NCBI GenBank assembly: GCA_029861085.1
Contig: JAOUAE010000030.1
Span: 1-12,369 of the forward strand
Direction of reading: 5' to 3'
Source of the DNA: Candidatus Nitrosopumilus sp.
GTDB lineage: Archaea > Thermoproteota > Nitrososphaeria > Nitrososphaerales > Nitrosopumilaceae
Length of the DNA: 12,369 nucleotides
Position 1 is the first letter of the stretch. Each line of letters opens with the position of its first letter. Positions 5,484 through 11,666 of this stretch are shown here, piece by piece. Position numbers and translations under genes: made by a program. Below the pieces are notes generated by a model, which ran no database searches, was not told the DNA's origin, and saw nothing but the letters and a program-made list of their open reading frames with translations.

Positions 5484-6806
5484 TCACTCCAAGTTTAATG
5501 GAATAGAAATACTACCAAAGTCCTCATTGATTCTAAAGAAATACTCTTTTGCAGAATCATACTCAAACTCGGTTCCACCATATCCAATGTTTGGACCAAA
5601 GAGCATGTTAAACTCTTTAGAATCCCCAGGATTCATTACAATTTGTCCGCTTGTAAAGTCCATTCCAGAATATTTGAAGGCCTTTTCACCATTCCAAGCA
5701 TCATAGGCGCATATTTGGGGACTGGTACAGTTTATTGCCGTGATTTCGGAGCTGGTATTCTCTGCAAGCATACGAACTGATAATATGGCTTGTCCAGTTG
5801 GAGTGATGTAAAATTCATTTCCTTCAGAACCAATACCTTGCCAATAATATGTGACTGGTCCTACATCAAACTTTTCAGCATCCATTTTGTAAGTGTGTAA
5901 AGTCATAGCCTTTTTGATTGGCTTTTCACAATCGATTCTCTTGTATGCTGTAACAATTTCTGAGCATTTATCCAATTCTGCTTGTAGTTCTGCTAATTCT
6001 GAATCCATATTTTTTGGTTTGGCAGATGTCATTTGTTCTGTATCTGCATTTGTAGAGACAGATACTAGTCCAGATTCAATCAAATGCTGAATGCCATTTA
6101 CAAATTCACCGTCAGAGATTGTTCCGTCTGCCCACCAACCGGCGTTACTTTTTACCCAAGCTGGAACGGCATCAGATGTTTGAGATGATGTGTCAGTTGG
6201 AGATACTGTTATGATTCCATCCTTAATCAAAAATTCTATCCCTGAAAGAAATTCACCATCAGAGATTGTTCCGTCTGCCCACCAACCGGCGTTACTTTTT
6301 ATCCAAGCTGGAATTTCATTTTGGACAGACGTCATAGGTCGTACAGCAGGATCAAGAGTGTTTAAAAGATCATCCATGTTTTGGCCTGAAATTTTTACAA
6401 CTGCAGCTGAAACAATTTCAGAAGTATTGCCATCAGGTAATGTAAAATCAACATATTTTGCATACAGTACATCGCCAGGATTAGATACCAGTCGATTTTT
6501 TGCGGTTTCACCAGAATCTGCAATGTATACAGTCCCTTTGAAAATTCCACTATACACCCCATTCTCTATAACTTGAATTTCTAAGCCATCAGGAGAAGTA
6601 TCAGACCAAACAGTAATTGTAAACTTGTCAGCAAAATTAGGATATTCTTTTTTATTCATATCGTCGTCTTTTACATAAATATCAGCAAAGGAATTGCTTG
6701 AAACAACATCATGTTTCCAATAAATTGTTCCAACATTAGAGGAATCTGCAAATGCTAAAGGAGTGACAATAATCAGCAATGGAAAAATAATTACAAGTTT
6801 GTTCAA
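5484..6806 (-). CDS. Secreted protein with two PAW(V/I)KSNAGWWADGTIS repeats (440 aa)
   Basis: Residues 1-20 form a cleavable signal peptide (MNKLVIIFPLLIIVTPLAFA). Residues 24-140 look like a beta-sandwich domain with acidic turns (YVKDDDMN, SPDGLE, GVYSGIFKG). Two copies of the Trp-rich repeat follow (about 166-196 and 215-245), then a helix with a C-x11-C pair (281/293) and a C-terminal Ig-like beta domain (about 310-440) with C360/C366. The repeat is common in exported proteins of ammonia-oxidising archaea, and its function is, as far as I know, unsettled. The start is TTG 6806: it fits the promoter spacing and gives a complete signal peptide. The C-terminal 170 residues are paralogous to the 6949-7857 product. 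Likely cell-surface or periplasm-like space; ligand unknown. Confidence 0.85.
   Translation of the reverse strand: MNKLVIIFPLLIIVTPLAFADSSNVGTIYWKHDVVSSNSFADIYVKDDDMNKKEYPNFADKFTITVWSDTSPDGLEIQVIENGVYSGIFKGTVYIADSGETAKNRLVSNPGDVLYAKYVDFTLPDGNTSEIVSAAVVKISGQNMDDLLNTLDPAVRPMTSVQNEIPAWIKSNAGWWADGTISDGEFLSGIEFLIKDGIITVSPTDTSSQTSDAVPAWVKSNAGWWADGTISDGEFVNGIQHLIESGLVSVSTNADTEQMTSAKPKNMDSELAELQAELDKCSEIVTAYKRIDCEKPIKKAMTLHTYKMDAEKFDVGPVTYYWQGIGSEGNEFYITPTGQAILSVRMLAENTSSEITAINCTSPQICAYDAWNGEKAFKYSGMDFTSGQIVMNPGDSKEFNMLFGPNIGYGGTEFEYDSAKEYFFRINEDFGSISIPLNLE
6121..6165 (-). repeat. 45-bp repeat unit, copy 1
   Basis: This encodes the VPAWVKSNAGWWADG-type motif. It is identical to the other three copies except for one base, which changes Val to Ile; every synonymous site is the same. 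Confidence 0.9.
6268..6312 (-). repeat. 45-bp repeat unit, copy 2
   Basis: Second copy within the 440-aa protein gene, carrying the Ile variant. Locally rich in CCG, GCG and GCC compared with the AT-rich surroundings. Confidence 0.9.
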
Positions 6807-6828
6807 TAATAAAATTTGATATTAAAGA

Positions 6829-6864
6829 TATTTAAAAAAAGCAGTCATTTTGAACTAGTGCTAA
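6829..6864 (-). promoter_or_regulatory. Promoter of the 440-aa secreted protein gene
   Basis: Minus-strand TTAGCACTAG (6864-6855, perfect) ends 49 bp before the TTG at 6806. TATA box TTTAAATA (6836-6829) is centred 26.5 bp before it. The spacing supports a leaderless message beginning at a TTG start codon. Confidence 0.7.
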
Positions 6865-6937
6865 AATTAAAATTCTGAAGAACTATAGGATTGAATTACT
6901 TTAGAAAATAAAATATTGAAATAAACTCAATAAAAAT

Positions 6938-6944
6938 AAAAAAA
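6938..6944 (-). terminator. Poly-T terminator after the 302-aa secreted protein gene
   Basis: A T7 tract on the minus strand begins 4 bp after the stop, followed by more T-rich sequence, separating this gene from its downstream paralogue. Confidence 0.45.
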
Positions 6945-6948
6945 GTGT

Positions 6949-7857
6949 TTATCCCAAGTTTAATGGGATAGAGTCACTACCATATGATTCATTGATTCTA
7001 AAGTGGTAATCTTTTGCAGAATCATACTCAAATGTTGTTCCACCGCCTCCGATGCTTGGCCCAAACATCATGTTGAATATTTTAGCCTCTCCTGGTTTTA
7101 GAACTACCTGACCGTTTGTAAAGTCCATTTGGGAATATTTGTATACATCATCACCATTTGTAATGTCATAGTTACAAATTGCAGGACCTGTACAGAAAAG
7201 TGCCTCATTTTTATCAGAACCAGTATTCTCAACCAATATTCTAAGATTTAACAATGCTTGGCCTGATGAAGTTATCTCAAAAGTATTTCCTTCAGTATCT
7301 AATCCTGTCCAATAGTAAGTAACCGGTCCAACTTGAAATTGTTGAGAATCACTTTTGATTTCATATGCAATGATCTCAAGTTTTGCATTTCTTTCACAAT
7401 TTAGTCTATCATATGCTTTAGTGATTTTGGCACAATTATCTAATTCTGCTTGGAGTACAATTAACTCTGAATCATTGACAATAGCAGATTCCTGTTGTGC
7501 AGGTGCACTTTCAGAACTTGAAACATTAACAATTCCAATTTTTATAAGATGTTGAATGCCATTTACAAATTCACCGTCAGAAATTGTTCCGTCTGCCCAC
7601 CAACCGGCGTTACTTTTTATCCAAGCTGGAACCCCTTCTTGCGTAGTTTCAGTAGATACAGTTGTTGGAGGTATTGTCAGTATTCCTTCTTTTATTAGAT
7701 GTTGAATGCCTGATACAAATTCTGTCTCAGAAATTGTTCCGTCTGCCCACCAACCGGCGTTACTTTTTACCCAAGCTGGAACTCCTTCTGCTGTAGCAAA
7801 TGGAGTAATTGATCCAGCTAGGAGAATTGCGGAGATTGCAATTATTGTTGCTTTCAT
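6949..7857 (-). CDS. Secreted paralogue with two PAW(V/I)KSNAGWWADGTIS repeats (302 aa)
   Basis: A signal peptide (residues 1-23, ending PFATAEG) is followed almost at once by two Trp-rich repeats (about 27-57 and 77-107). A helix with C142-x11-C154 and the same C-terminal Ig-like domain come next (about 172-302, with VGPVTYYW, C222/C228 and the ending SIPLNL). It lacks the N-terminal beta-sandwich of the 440-aa neighbour. The two proteins share cysteine spacing exactly, so the same disulfides are likely. ATG 7857 fits the TATA spacing, giving a leaderless message. Each paralogue has its own promoter with the recurrent box and its own T-run, so they form a tandem duplication with separate transcription rather than an operon. 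Role probably extracytoplasmic binding; ligand unknown. Confidence 0.85.
   Translation of the reverse strand: MKATIIAISAILLAGSITPFATAEGVPAWVKSNAGWWADGTISETEFVSGIQHLIKEGILTIPPTTVSTETTQEGVPAWIKSNAGWWADGTISDGEFVNGIQHLIKIGIVNVSSSESAPAQQESAIVNDSELIVLQAELDNCAKITKAYDRLNCERNAKLEIIAYEIKSDSQQFQVGPVTYYWTGLDTEGNTFEITSSGQALLNLRILVENTGSDKNEALFCTGPAICNYDITNGDDVYKYSQMDFTNGQVVLKPGEAKIFNMMFGPSIGGGGTTFEYDSAKDYHFRINESYGSDSIPLNLG
7586..7630 (-). repeat. 45-bp repeat unit, copy 3
   Basis: Located in the 302-aa protein gene, Ile variant, identical to copy 2 over all 45 bp although the two lie in different genes. Confidence 0.9.
7736..7780 (-). repeat. 45-bp repeat unit, copy 4
   Basis: N-terminal copy in the 302-aa protein gene, Val variant, identical to copy 1 over all 45 bp. 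Confidence 0.9.
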
Positions 7858-7878
7858 TGAGAATAATTTGCATTGATG

Positions 7879-7915
7879 GTATATAACCTGGTTCTAATTT
7901 ATTCCCTAGTGCTAA
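7879..7915 (-). promoter_or_regulatory. Promoter of the 302-aa secreted protein gene
   Basis: Minus-strand TTAGCACTAG (7915-7906, perfect) ends 49 bp before ATG 7857. TATA box TTATATAC (7886-7879) is centred 25.5 bp before it. Confidence 0.7.
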
Positions 7916-7942
7916 AATGTACTGTTAGATATTGTAAGAAAA

Positions 7943-7981
7943 CTAGTGGTAATTCGATTTTTAACTTTTTGGCTTTATATG
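7943..7981 (+). promoter_or_regulatory. Promoter of the YbgA-like gene
   Basis: CTAGTGGTAA (7943-7952) is the box in reverse orientation with one mismatch, still 48 bp from ATG 8000. TATA-like TTTATATG (7974-7981) is centred 22.5 bp before that ATG, slightly closer than usual; GTG 8003, one codon later, would fit the TATA spacing exactly. Confidence 0.55.
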
Positions 7982-7999
7982 CAATTGTCAGAATCTGAA

Positions 8000-8542
8000 A
8001 TGGTGAGTAGAGATTTTACACATTTGAATGCAGATCAGATACAAGTTACCGAAAAAGCCACTGTCAAGTTTGTATTGGATAGGTTTTCCCAGGTAAAAAA
8101 AGCAAAACGAATTAGAGAACTAGTTGAATTTCAGGCCATGAACAAGTACATGCTGATGGTTCACAATCAAGAAGAATTAAAGATACTTGGAAACCTGGTT
8201 GCCAGTCATAAAAAAATTTCATTATCGGATATTTTAGACAAATATGAAGAGCGCCTCAAAATTGCTCTTAGAAAGGAGCCTACAATAAAGACACATCTCA
8301 ACGTAATGATGCATATTTTTGGATATTTCTCAAATCATTTTAGTCAATCAGAAAAGGATCTGTTTAATGAATTGTTACGCCAATTCAAAGGGGGTCAAAT
8401 TACTACTGGTAAAATGTTATCCGAAATTGGCCCATTAATTTACAGATTCAATAACACATACTTGGCAAGGCAGACATATTTTTTGTTGTACGCAGACACA
8501 AGACCTGGAATTTTATTTGCAGTTTTTAATAATAAAAATTAA
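8000..8542 (+). CDS. ybgA: YbgA-like DUF1722 protein
   Basis: The 180-residue soluble protein matches the YbgA/DUF1722 family as I remember it: KFVLDRFSQVKKAKRIRELVEFQ (23-45), the family hallmark KYMLMVHNQEELKILGNLVA (49-68), a helical KYEERLKIAL segment and the KTHLNVMMHIFGYFSNHFS block (97-115). It ends with YLARQTYFLLY. Length is typical of the stand-alone domain. The biochemical function is not established. In E. coli, ybgA precedes the photolyase gene phr, and DUF1722 genes recur near light-response genes in other bacteria. Upstream in-frame starts (GTG 7946, ATG 7979) are rejected because they lie before the expected transcription start. The CarH-like gene follows 72 bp downstream with its own promoter. 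Confidence 0.8.
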   Translation: MVSRDFTHLNADQIQVTEKATVKFVLDRFSQVKKAKRIRELVEFQAMNKYMLMVHNQEELKILGNLVASHKKISLSDILDKYEERLKIALRKEPTIKTHLNVMMHIFGYFSNHFSQSEKDLFNELLRQFKGGQITTGKMLSEIGPLIYRFNNTYLARQTYFLLYADTRPGILFAVFNNKN

Positions 8543-8557
8543 TTTTTTAAGAATAAA

Positions 8558-8604
8558 TTAGCACTATAGTCACTAATAGGCATTAGTTAAATACACAGTG
8601 CTAG
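8558..8604 (+). promoter_or_regulatory. Promoter and possible operator of the CarH-like gene
   Basis: TTAGCACTAT (8558-8567, one mismatch) ends 48 bp before ATG 8615. TATA box GTTAAATA (8586-8593) is centred 25.5 bp before it. Unusually, a second, inverted half-box AGTGCTA (8597-8603) lies downstream of the TATA box, so that TAGCACT (8559-8565) and AGTGCTA flank it symmetrically. A protein bound to both arms would occlude the core promoter. Confidence 0.6.
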
Positions 8605-8614
8605 GAAATCCAAC

Positions 8615-9463
8615 ATGGTATACATCAGAGCCAAGAAAGTCAAAGGTGATCAATATCTTTACCTAGTCAAAAGTGTCTGGGATTCAAAGAAAAGCACATC
8701 GAAGCAGGAAATTATAAAATATCTAGGCAAGGCATCCCAAGTAATAAAAAATGACATACCAGTGGAGTACAGAGAGAATCCAAAAATTCTATCCGTTTTA
8801 GCATCGCACAGCCCACAAGATATTAAAAAAAGGGAAGAGGCATCAGGAAAATCCATAAAACAATTATACAAAAAACTGACAGATGGTGACATTAACAGTA
8901 GTGTTCAAATTTATGTTGACTACGTTAAGATTTTTAATTCTGCAGACTTTTTTGATAAAATTCTAAAACCTGTAATGTTTCAAATAGGAGATGAATGGGC
9001 AAACAACAAAATCAGTATAGCAACTGAACATGTTGCAAGCAACGTTGCACAAGCGCTTGTAAAAATCATCATGGATAAAGTAACTACTTCGGGTAACAAA
9101 AAGAAGATTCTCTTATGCGTGCCAGTGGGAGAAGAGCATCATCTGGGATGCGATGTTATCGAGACATTTCTTACAGGTAAAGGATACAAAGTTTTCAACA
9201 TGGGAACATCCATTCCATCCGAGTCAGTATTGCATTTCATTGAGCATAACAATCCGGATATCATTATGATTTCAATTACATTAGAAGATAATCTCAAAGC
9301 AGGGCAAAGATTGGTCAAAAAGATAAAAGAAAATTTTAAGGTTCCTGTTGTTGTTGGCGGTTATGCATTGGAACAAGAAAAAATACCAAAATTTGATGCG
9401 GAGATTTTTGTAAATACGACTCTAAATGATCTGCCAAAATTAATTCGTACATCAATCACTTAG
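8615..9463 (+). CDS. CarH-like adenosylcobalamin-binding photoreceptor-type protein
   Basis: The 282-residue protein has three parts. Residues 1-40 (YIRAKKVKGDQYLYLVKSV to IKYLGKA) resemble the small N-terminal module of some IS-type transposases, in place of the MerR domain of CarH. Residues about 80-155 form a four-helix cap with W128-x9-E138-H139, exactly the W-x9-EH signature that caps adenosylcobalamin in CarH. Residues 163-282 are a B12-binding Rossmann domain with E173-x-H175-x-x-G178 (lower axial His175; Glu in the first position as in CarH), S220-x-T222 and G248-G249. In bacteria such proteins are light-sensitive repressors of carotenoid and photolyase genes. ATG 8615 is at the predicted transcription start. 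It overlaps the convergent CrtI-like gene by 8 bp. A corrinoid methyltransferase subunit is the main alternative. Confidence 0.8.
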   Translation: MVYIRAKKVKGDQYLYLVKSVWDSKKSTSKQEIIKYLGKASQVIKNDIPVEYRENPKILSVLASHSPQDIKKREEASGKSIKQLYKKLTDGDINSSVQIYVDYVKIFNSADFFDKILKPVMFQIGDEWANNKISIATEHVASNVAQALVKIIMDKVTTSGNKKKILLCVPVGEEHHLGCDVIETFLTGKGYKVFNMGTSIPSESVLHFIEHNNPDIIMISITLEDNLKAGQRLVKKIKENFKVPVVVGGYALEQEKIPKFDAEIFVNTTLNDLPKLIRTSIT

Positions 9464-10793
9464 AATGCTTTAAGAAATTCTCTATTTTTGGACAGCATAG
9501 AATCGAACTATGTGCAGCAGAATCAGTCCCTATTCCGTAACTTATAGTCGAATCTCCCACAAAATATAGTCCCCTTACTTGCGATATATCATGAGGCATT
9601 TTTGATTTCCATACCAAGCCAGGCTCCTTTACTACTGATTCTACTAATTTCCAGGCCATGGGTCTATCCCAAAGTAATGATTTTTCAAACTCAGGATAGA
9701 TAGAATTTAATTCGTCTTTCATTTTTTCTACAATCTCTTTAATCTTTTTTGGGTTCTCAGATACCGAAGGATGAACCGGAGTTCCTGCAATCATCAAATG
9801 CTCTCCTGGTGGACATACTGATGGGGTGATATTTGAAATGAAGAAAAATCCCTTTGTGGTAAAATCCCCTACAGGAAAAACTATTTGCCTAGAGTCAATT
9901 TTTCTATTAAGAGCAAAATGAACTTCAACTACTGCGGTAGTCTTGTCTAATTTGTTTACTTTGTCAATAAAGTTTTGATCAAATACATCACGATCAAACA
10001 GTTGATTGATTCCCTGATATGCAGGCAATGATATGACAACGCACTCTGAAGGATGAAACATTCCATCTTTTGTAATTATTCCTTGAACTTTAGAATCCTT
10101 TACGACAATTTTTTTAATCGGTGAGTTCAGGTGAATTTGTCCATTATTTGCGATAACATAATCCCCCAAAACCCGAGATATTGCATCATAGCCACCATCA
10201 TCAGGATATGCAAATTCACTTGTCCCGCCTTTGAAAGGATTTGCCCGAATCATAGTTCGTGCAAACTCGCCCAGTGAAATATGATCAGCAGTATCTGCAA
10301 ATGCCAGCATGCAAATAGCTTCAAAGAAGGCATTTGTGTTAGGATCAAGTTTTTTTGTAATTTCAGTTAAAGAGAGATTGTCCCACTCTTCAGTTTTTTT
10401 TATCGATGTAAATGCCATTGGAAGTAATATTTTGAGAAGTTTAATTCTACTCCAAAACGAAATCAATGAAAGTTGAAGTAAATCTAAGATTCCTTTTGGA
10501 TAATTGTGAAATCCAGTATCAGAATAAAATGCAATTTTATCTACTTTGGCAAGTTTGAGATTAGATTCAATGTTAAGTTTTTTTAAAATTTGAAAGATTG
10601 CGGATTTTTTGTAAAAGGGCATTATGTGAAATCCATTGTCTAGAATGTGATTTCTGAAAGTGGTAGACGCAGTTCTGCCTCCTACTTTGCCCATTTTCTC
10701 AAAAACTTCAACAGAATTACCACTTTTGACAAGTAATGAGGCAGTAGTCAGTCCTCCTATTCCAGCACCAATCACATAAACGGGATAATCCAT
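9456..10793 (-). CDS. CrtI-like (phytoene desaturase-related) FAD oxidoreductase
   Basis: The 445-residue protein has an N-terminal FAD-binding Rossmann motif VIGAGIGGL (G9-x-G11-x-x-G14), with E32 at the end of the second strand for ribose binding. KVGGRTAS (37-44) follows, the GG motif of the amine oxidase/phytoene desaturase superfamily. Near the C-terminus is GLYFVGDSTISYGIGTDSA, the second FAD-contact motif of CrtI-type proteins. The substrate could be a carotenoid or another isoprenoid; the sequence alone does not decide. The start is ATG 10793: TATA and upstream box both fit it, and the TTG at 10808 lies before the expected transcription start. It overlaps the CarH-like gene tail to tail, 54 bp separate it from the SRPBCC gene upstream, and it has its own promoter. 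Confidence 0.8.
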   Translation of the reverse strand: MDYPVYVIGAGIGGLTTASLLVKSGNSVEVFEKMGKVGGRTASTTFRNHILDNGFHIMPFYKKSAIFQILKKLNIESNLKLAKVDKIAFYSDTGFHNYPKGILDLLQLSLISFWSRIKLLKILLPMAFTSIKKTEEWDNLSLTEITKKLDPNTNAFFEAICMLAFADTADHISLGEFARTMIRANPFKGGTSEFAYPDDGGYDAISRVLGDYVIANNGQIHLNSPIKKIVVKDSKVQGIITKDGMFHPSECVVISLPAYQGINQLFDRDVFDQNFIDKVNKLDKTTAVVEVHFALNRKIDSRQIVFPVGDFTTKGFFFISNITPSVCPPGEHLMIAGTPVHPSVSENPKKIKEIVEKMKDELNSIYPEFEKSLLWDRPMAWKLVESVVKEPGLVWKSKMPHDISQVRGLYFVGDSTISYGIGTDSAAHSSILCCPKIENFLKHSK

Positions 10794-10814
10794 ACGGTTT
10801 GGAACCAAAATTTG

Positions 10815-10851
10815 TATTTATAATCGGGCTAACTTTTTAGTCTAGTGCTAA
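10815..10851 (-). promoter_or_regulatory. Promoter of the CrtI-like gene
   Basis: Minus-strand TTAGCACTAG (10851-10842, perfect) ends 49 bp before ATG 10793. TATA box TATAAATA (10822-10815) is centred 25.5 bp before it. The box overlaps the last codons of the upstream SRPBCC gene (stop at 10850-10848). Confidence 0.7.
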
Positions 10852-11303
10852 TTTTTTGGATCATTCGAATCTAAAACAAATTTTTCAGCACAACCAAGAA
10901 ATTCATCCATAACTCTAGCCATTTGCTTTTTTATTAAAAATCCAAATGGTAAAAATAACTTTGAAATACCATTTAGCTTGATCGAAACATCGATTGTCAC
11001 ATTTGTCCCATCAGATATTTTATCGTATGATTCAACAAAAGATGATCCTCGTATTGGACCAGACAGTATATGAACTTCATGTATTTTGGGACGGACAATC
11101 ACGTGTTTTGTTTTTACAACTAAAAGACTGCCTAAAAAATGAATTTTTTCATCTACAAATATTTCATTTCCAATTGATTTTTTTATTATTATGGATTTAA
11201 AATATTTTGGTAAAATACTGGGAAAATTTTCAACATCTATACTAATTGAATAGAGTTTGTCCCTAGTCATCCTTGAATTTTTCTTTAAAGTAAAACGTAT
11301 CAT
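10848..11303 (-). CDS. SRPBCC (START/polyketide cyclase-like) ligand-binding protein
   Basis: The 151-residue protein has the order and hydrophobicity of the SRPBCC helix-grip fold: a first strand (MIRFTLKKNSRM), a helix (TRDKLYSISIDVENFPSILPKYF, the usual SxEDVxxFPxxLPxY-like region), five to six strands (11-123), and a long C-terminal helix (LIKKQMARVMDEFLGCAEKFVL). Such proteins bind hydrophobic ligands, including lipids and polyketides, and some are aromatase/cyclases or CoxG/COQ10-like carriers. The neighbouring CrtI-like gene makes an isoprenoid ligand attractive, which is inference. Predicted transcription start at about 11338 gives a roughly 35-nt leader with GAGGG about 9 nt before ATG 11303, so this gene, unlike most here, appears to have a Shine-Dalgarno leader. 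Confidence 0.75.
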   Translation of the reverse strand: MIRFTLKKNSRMTRDKLYSISIDVENFPSILPKYFKSIIIKKSIGNEIFVDEKIHFLGSLLVVKTKHVIVRPKIHEVHILSGPIRGSSFVESYDKISDGTNVTIDVSIKLNGISKLFLPFGFLIKKQMARVMDEFLGCAEKFVLDSNDPKN

Positions 11304-11360
11304 GCCAGGACGCCCTCTAGAAGAACTTTGTACAACAGTTTCATCTACAAGTGCTTTCGG

Positions 11361-11395
11361 ATATAAAAAAATTCAATATCGTCATATAGTGCTAA
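11361..11395 (-). promoter_or_regulatory. Promoter of the SRPBCC gene
   Basis: Minus-strand TTAGCACTAT (11395-11386, one mismatch) and a TATA box TTTTATAT (11368-11361) jointly predict a start at about 11338, leaving a leader of about 35 nt before ATG 11303. Confidence 0.6.
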
Positions 11396-11452
11396 CTTGA
11401 AATTATTTTTATTTATGAGGTACAAAAATTCAAACTCGATATGTGAATGTAA

Positions 11453-11488
11453 TTAGCACTAGACAGGTTTTCTTTTCTGGGTTAAATA
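11453..11488 (+). promoter_or_regulatory. Promoter of the 51-aa gene and TFB
   Basis: A perfect TTAGCACTAG (11453-11462) ends 48 bp before ATG 11510. TATA box GTTAAATA (11481-11488) is centred 25.5 bp before it. It is divergent from the SRPBCC promoter. Confidence 0.7.
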
Positions 11489-11509
11489 ATTTATTTTCTT
11501 AATTTAGTT

Positions 11510-11665
11510 ATGCCAATAACATTAACTTTAAAAAAAACTTTAGAAAAAAATATTTTTTTCAAGGATCTAAAAAACTATTTTGGGTATGATGCATGTGTTG
11601 TTAATGTACTAGATGTTTCTATTTTATCTAAAAATTGTAGATCTGTGTTACAAGGAGAAAAGTAA
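11510..11665 (+). CDS. Leaderless small protein (51 aa) upstream of TFB
   Basis: ATG 11510 lies exactly at the predicted transcription start, so this 51-codon frame (to TAA 11663-11665) is the leaderless first gene of the TFB message. The product has a basic, helical N-terminal half (MPITLTLKKTLEKNIFFKDL), then YFGYDACVVNVLDVSILS, a beta-like stretch, and a polar end; cysteines are at 29 and 43. No signal peptide or membrane span is seen, and I do not recognise a family. Its last codons carry the sequence AAGGAG (11652-11657), a Shine-Dalgarno for the TFB gene that begins one base after its stop, so translating ribosomes would deliver to TFB. It could be a functional small protein or mainly a regulatory leader ORF. 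Confidence 0.6.
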   Translation: MPITLTLKKTLEKNIFFKDLKNYFGYDACVVNVLDVSILSKNCRSVLQGEK

Positions 11666-11666
11666 A

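Noticed and set aside
11300..11344. 14-codon minus-strand upstream ORF (MKLLYKVLLEGVLA) whose TGA overlaps the SRPBCC ATG
   Set aside because: Attractive as a coupled leader peptide, but TATA and box spacing both put transcription start at about 11338, downstream of its ATG. Reconsider if the 5' end maps at 11344 or upstream.
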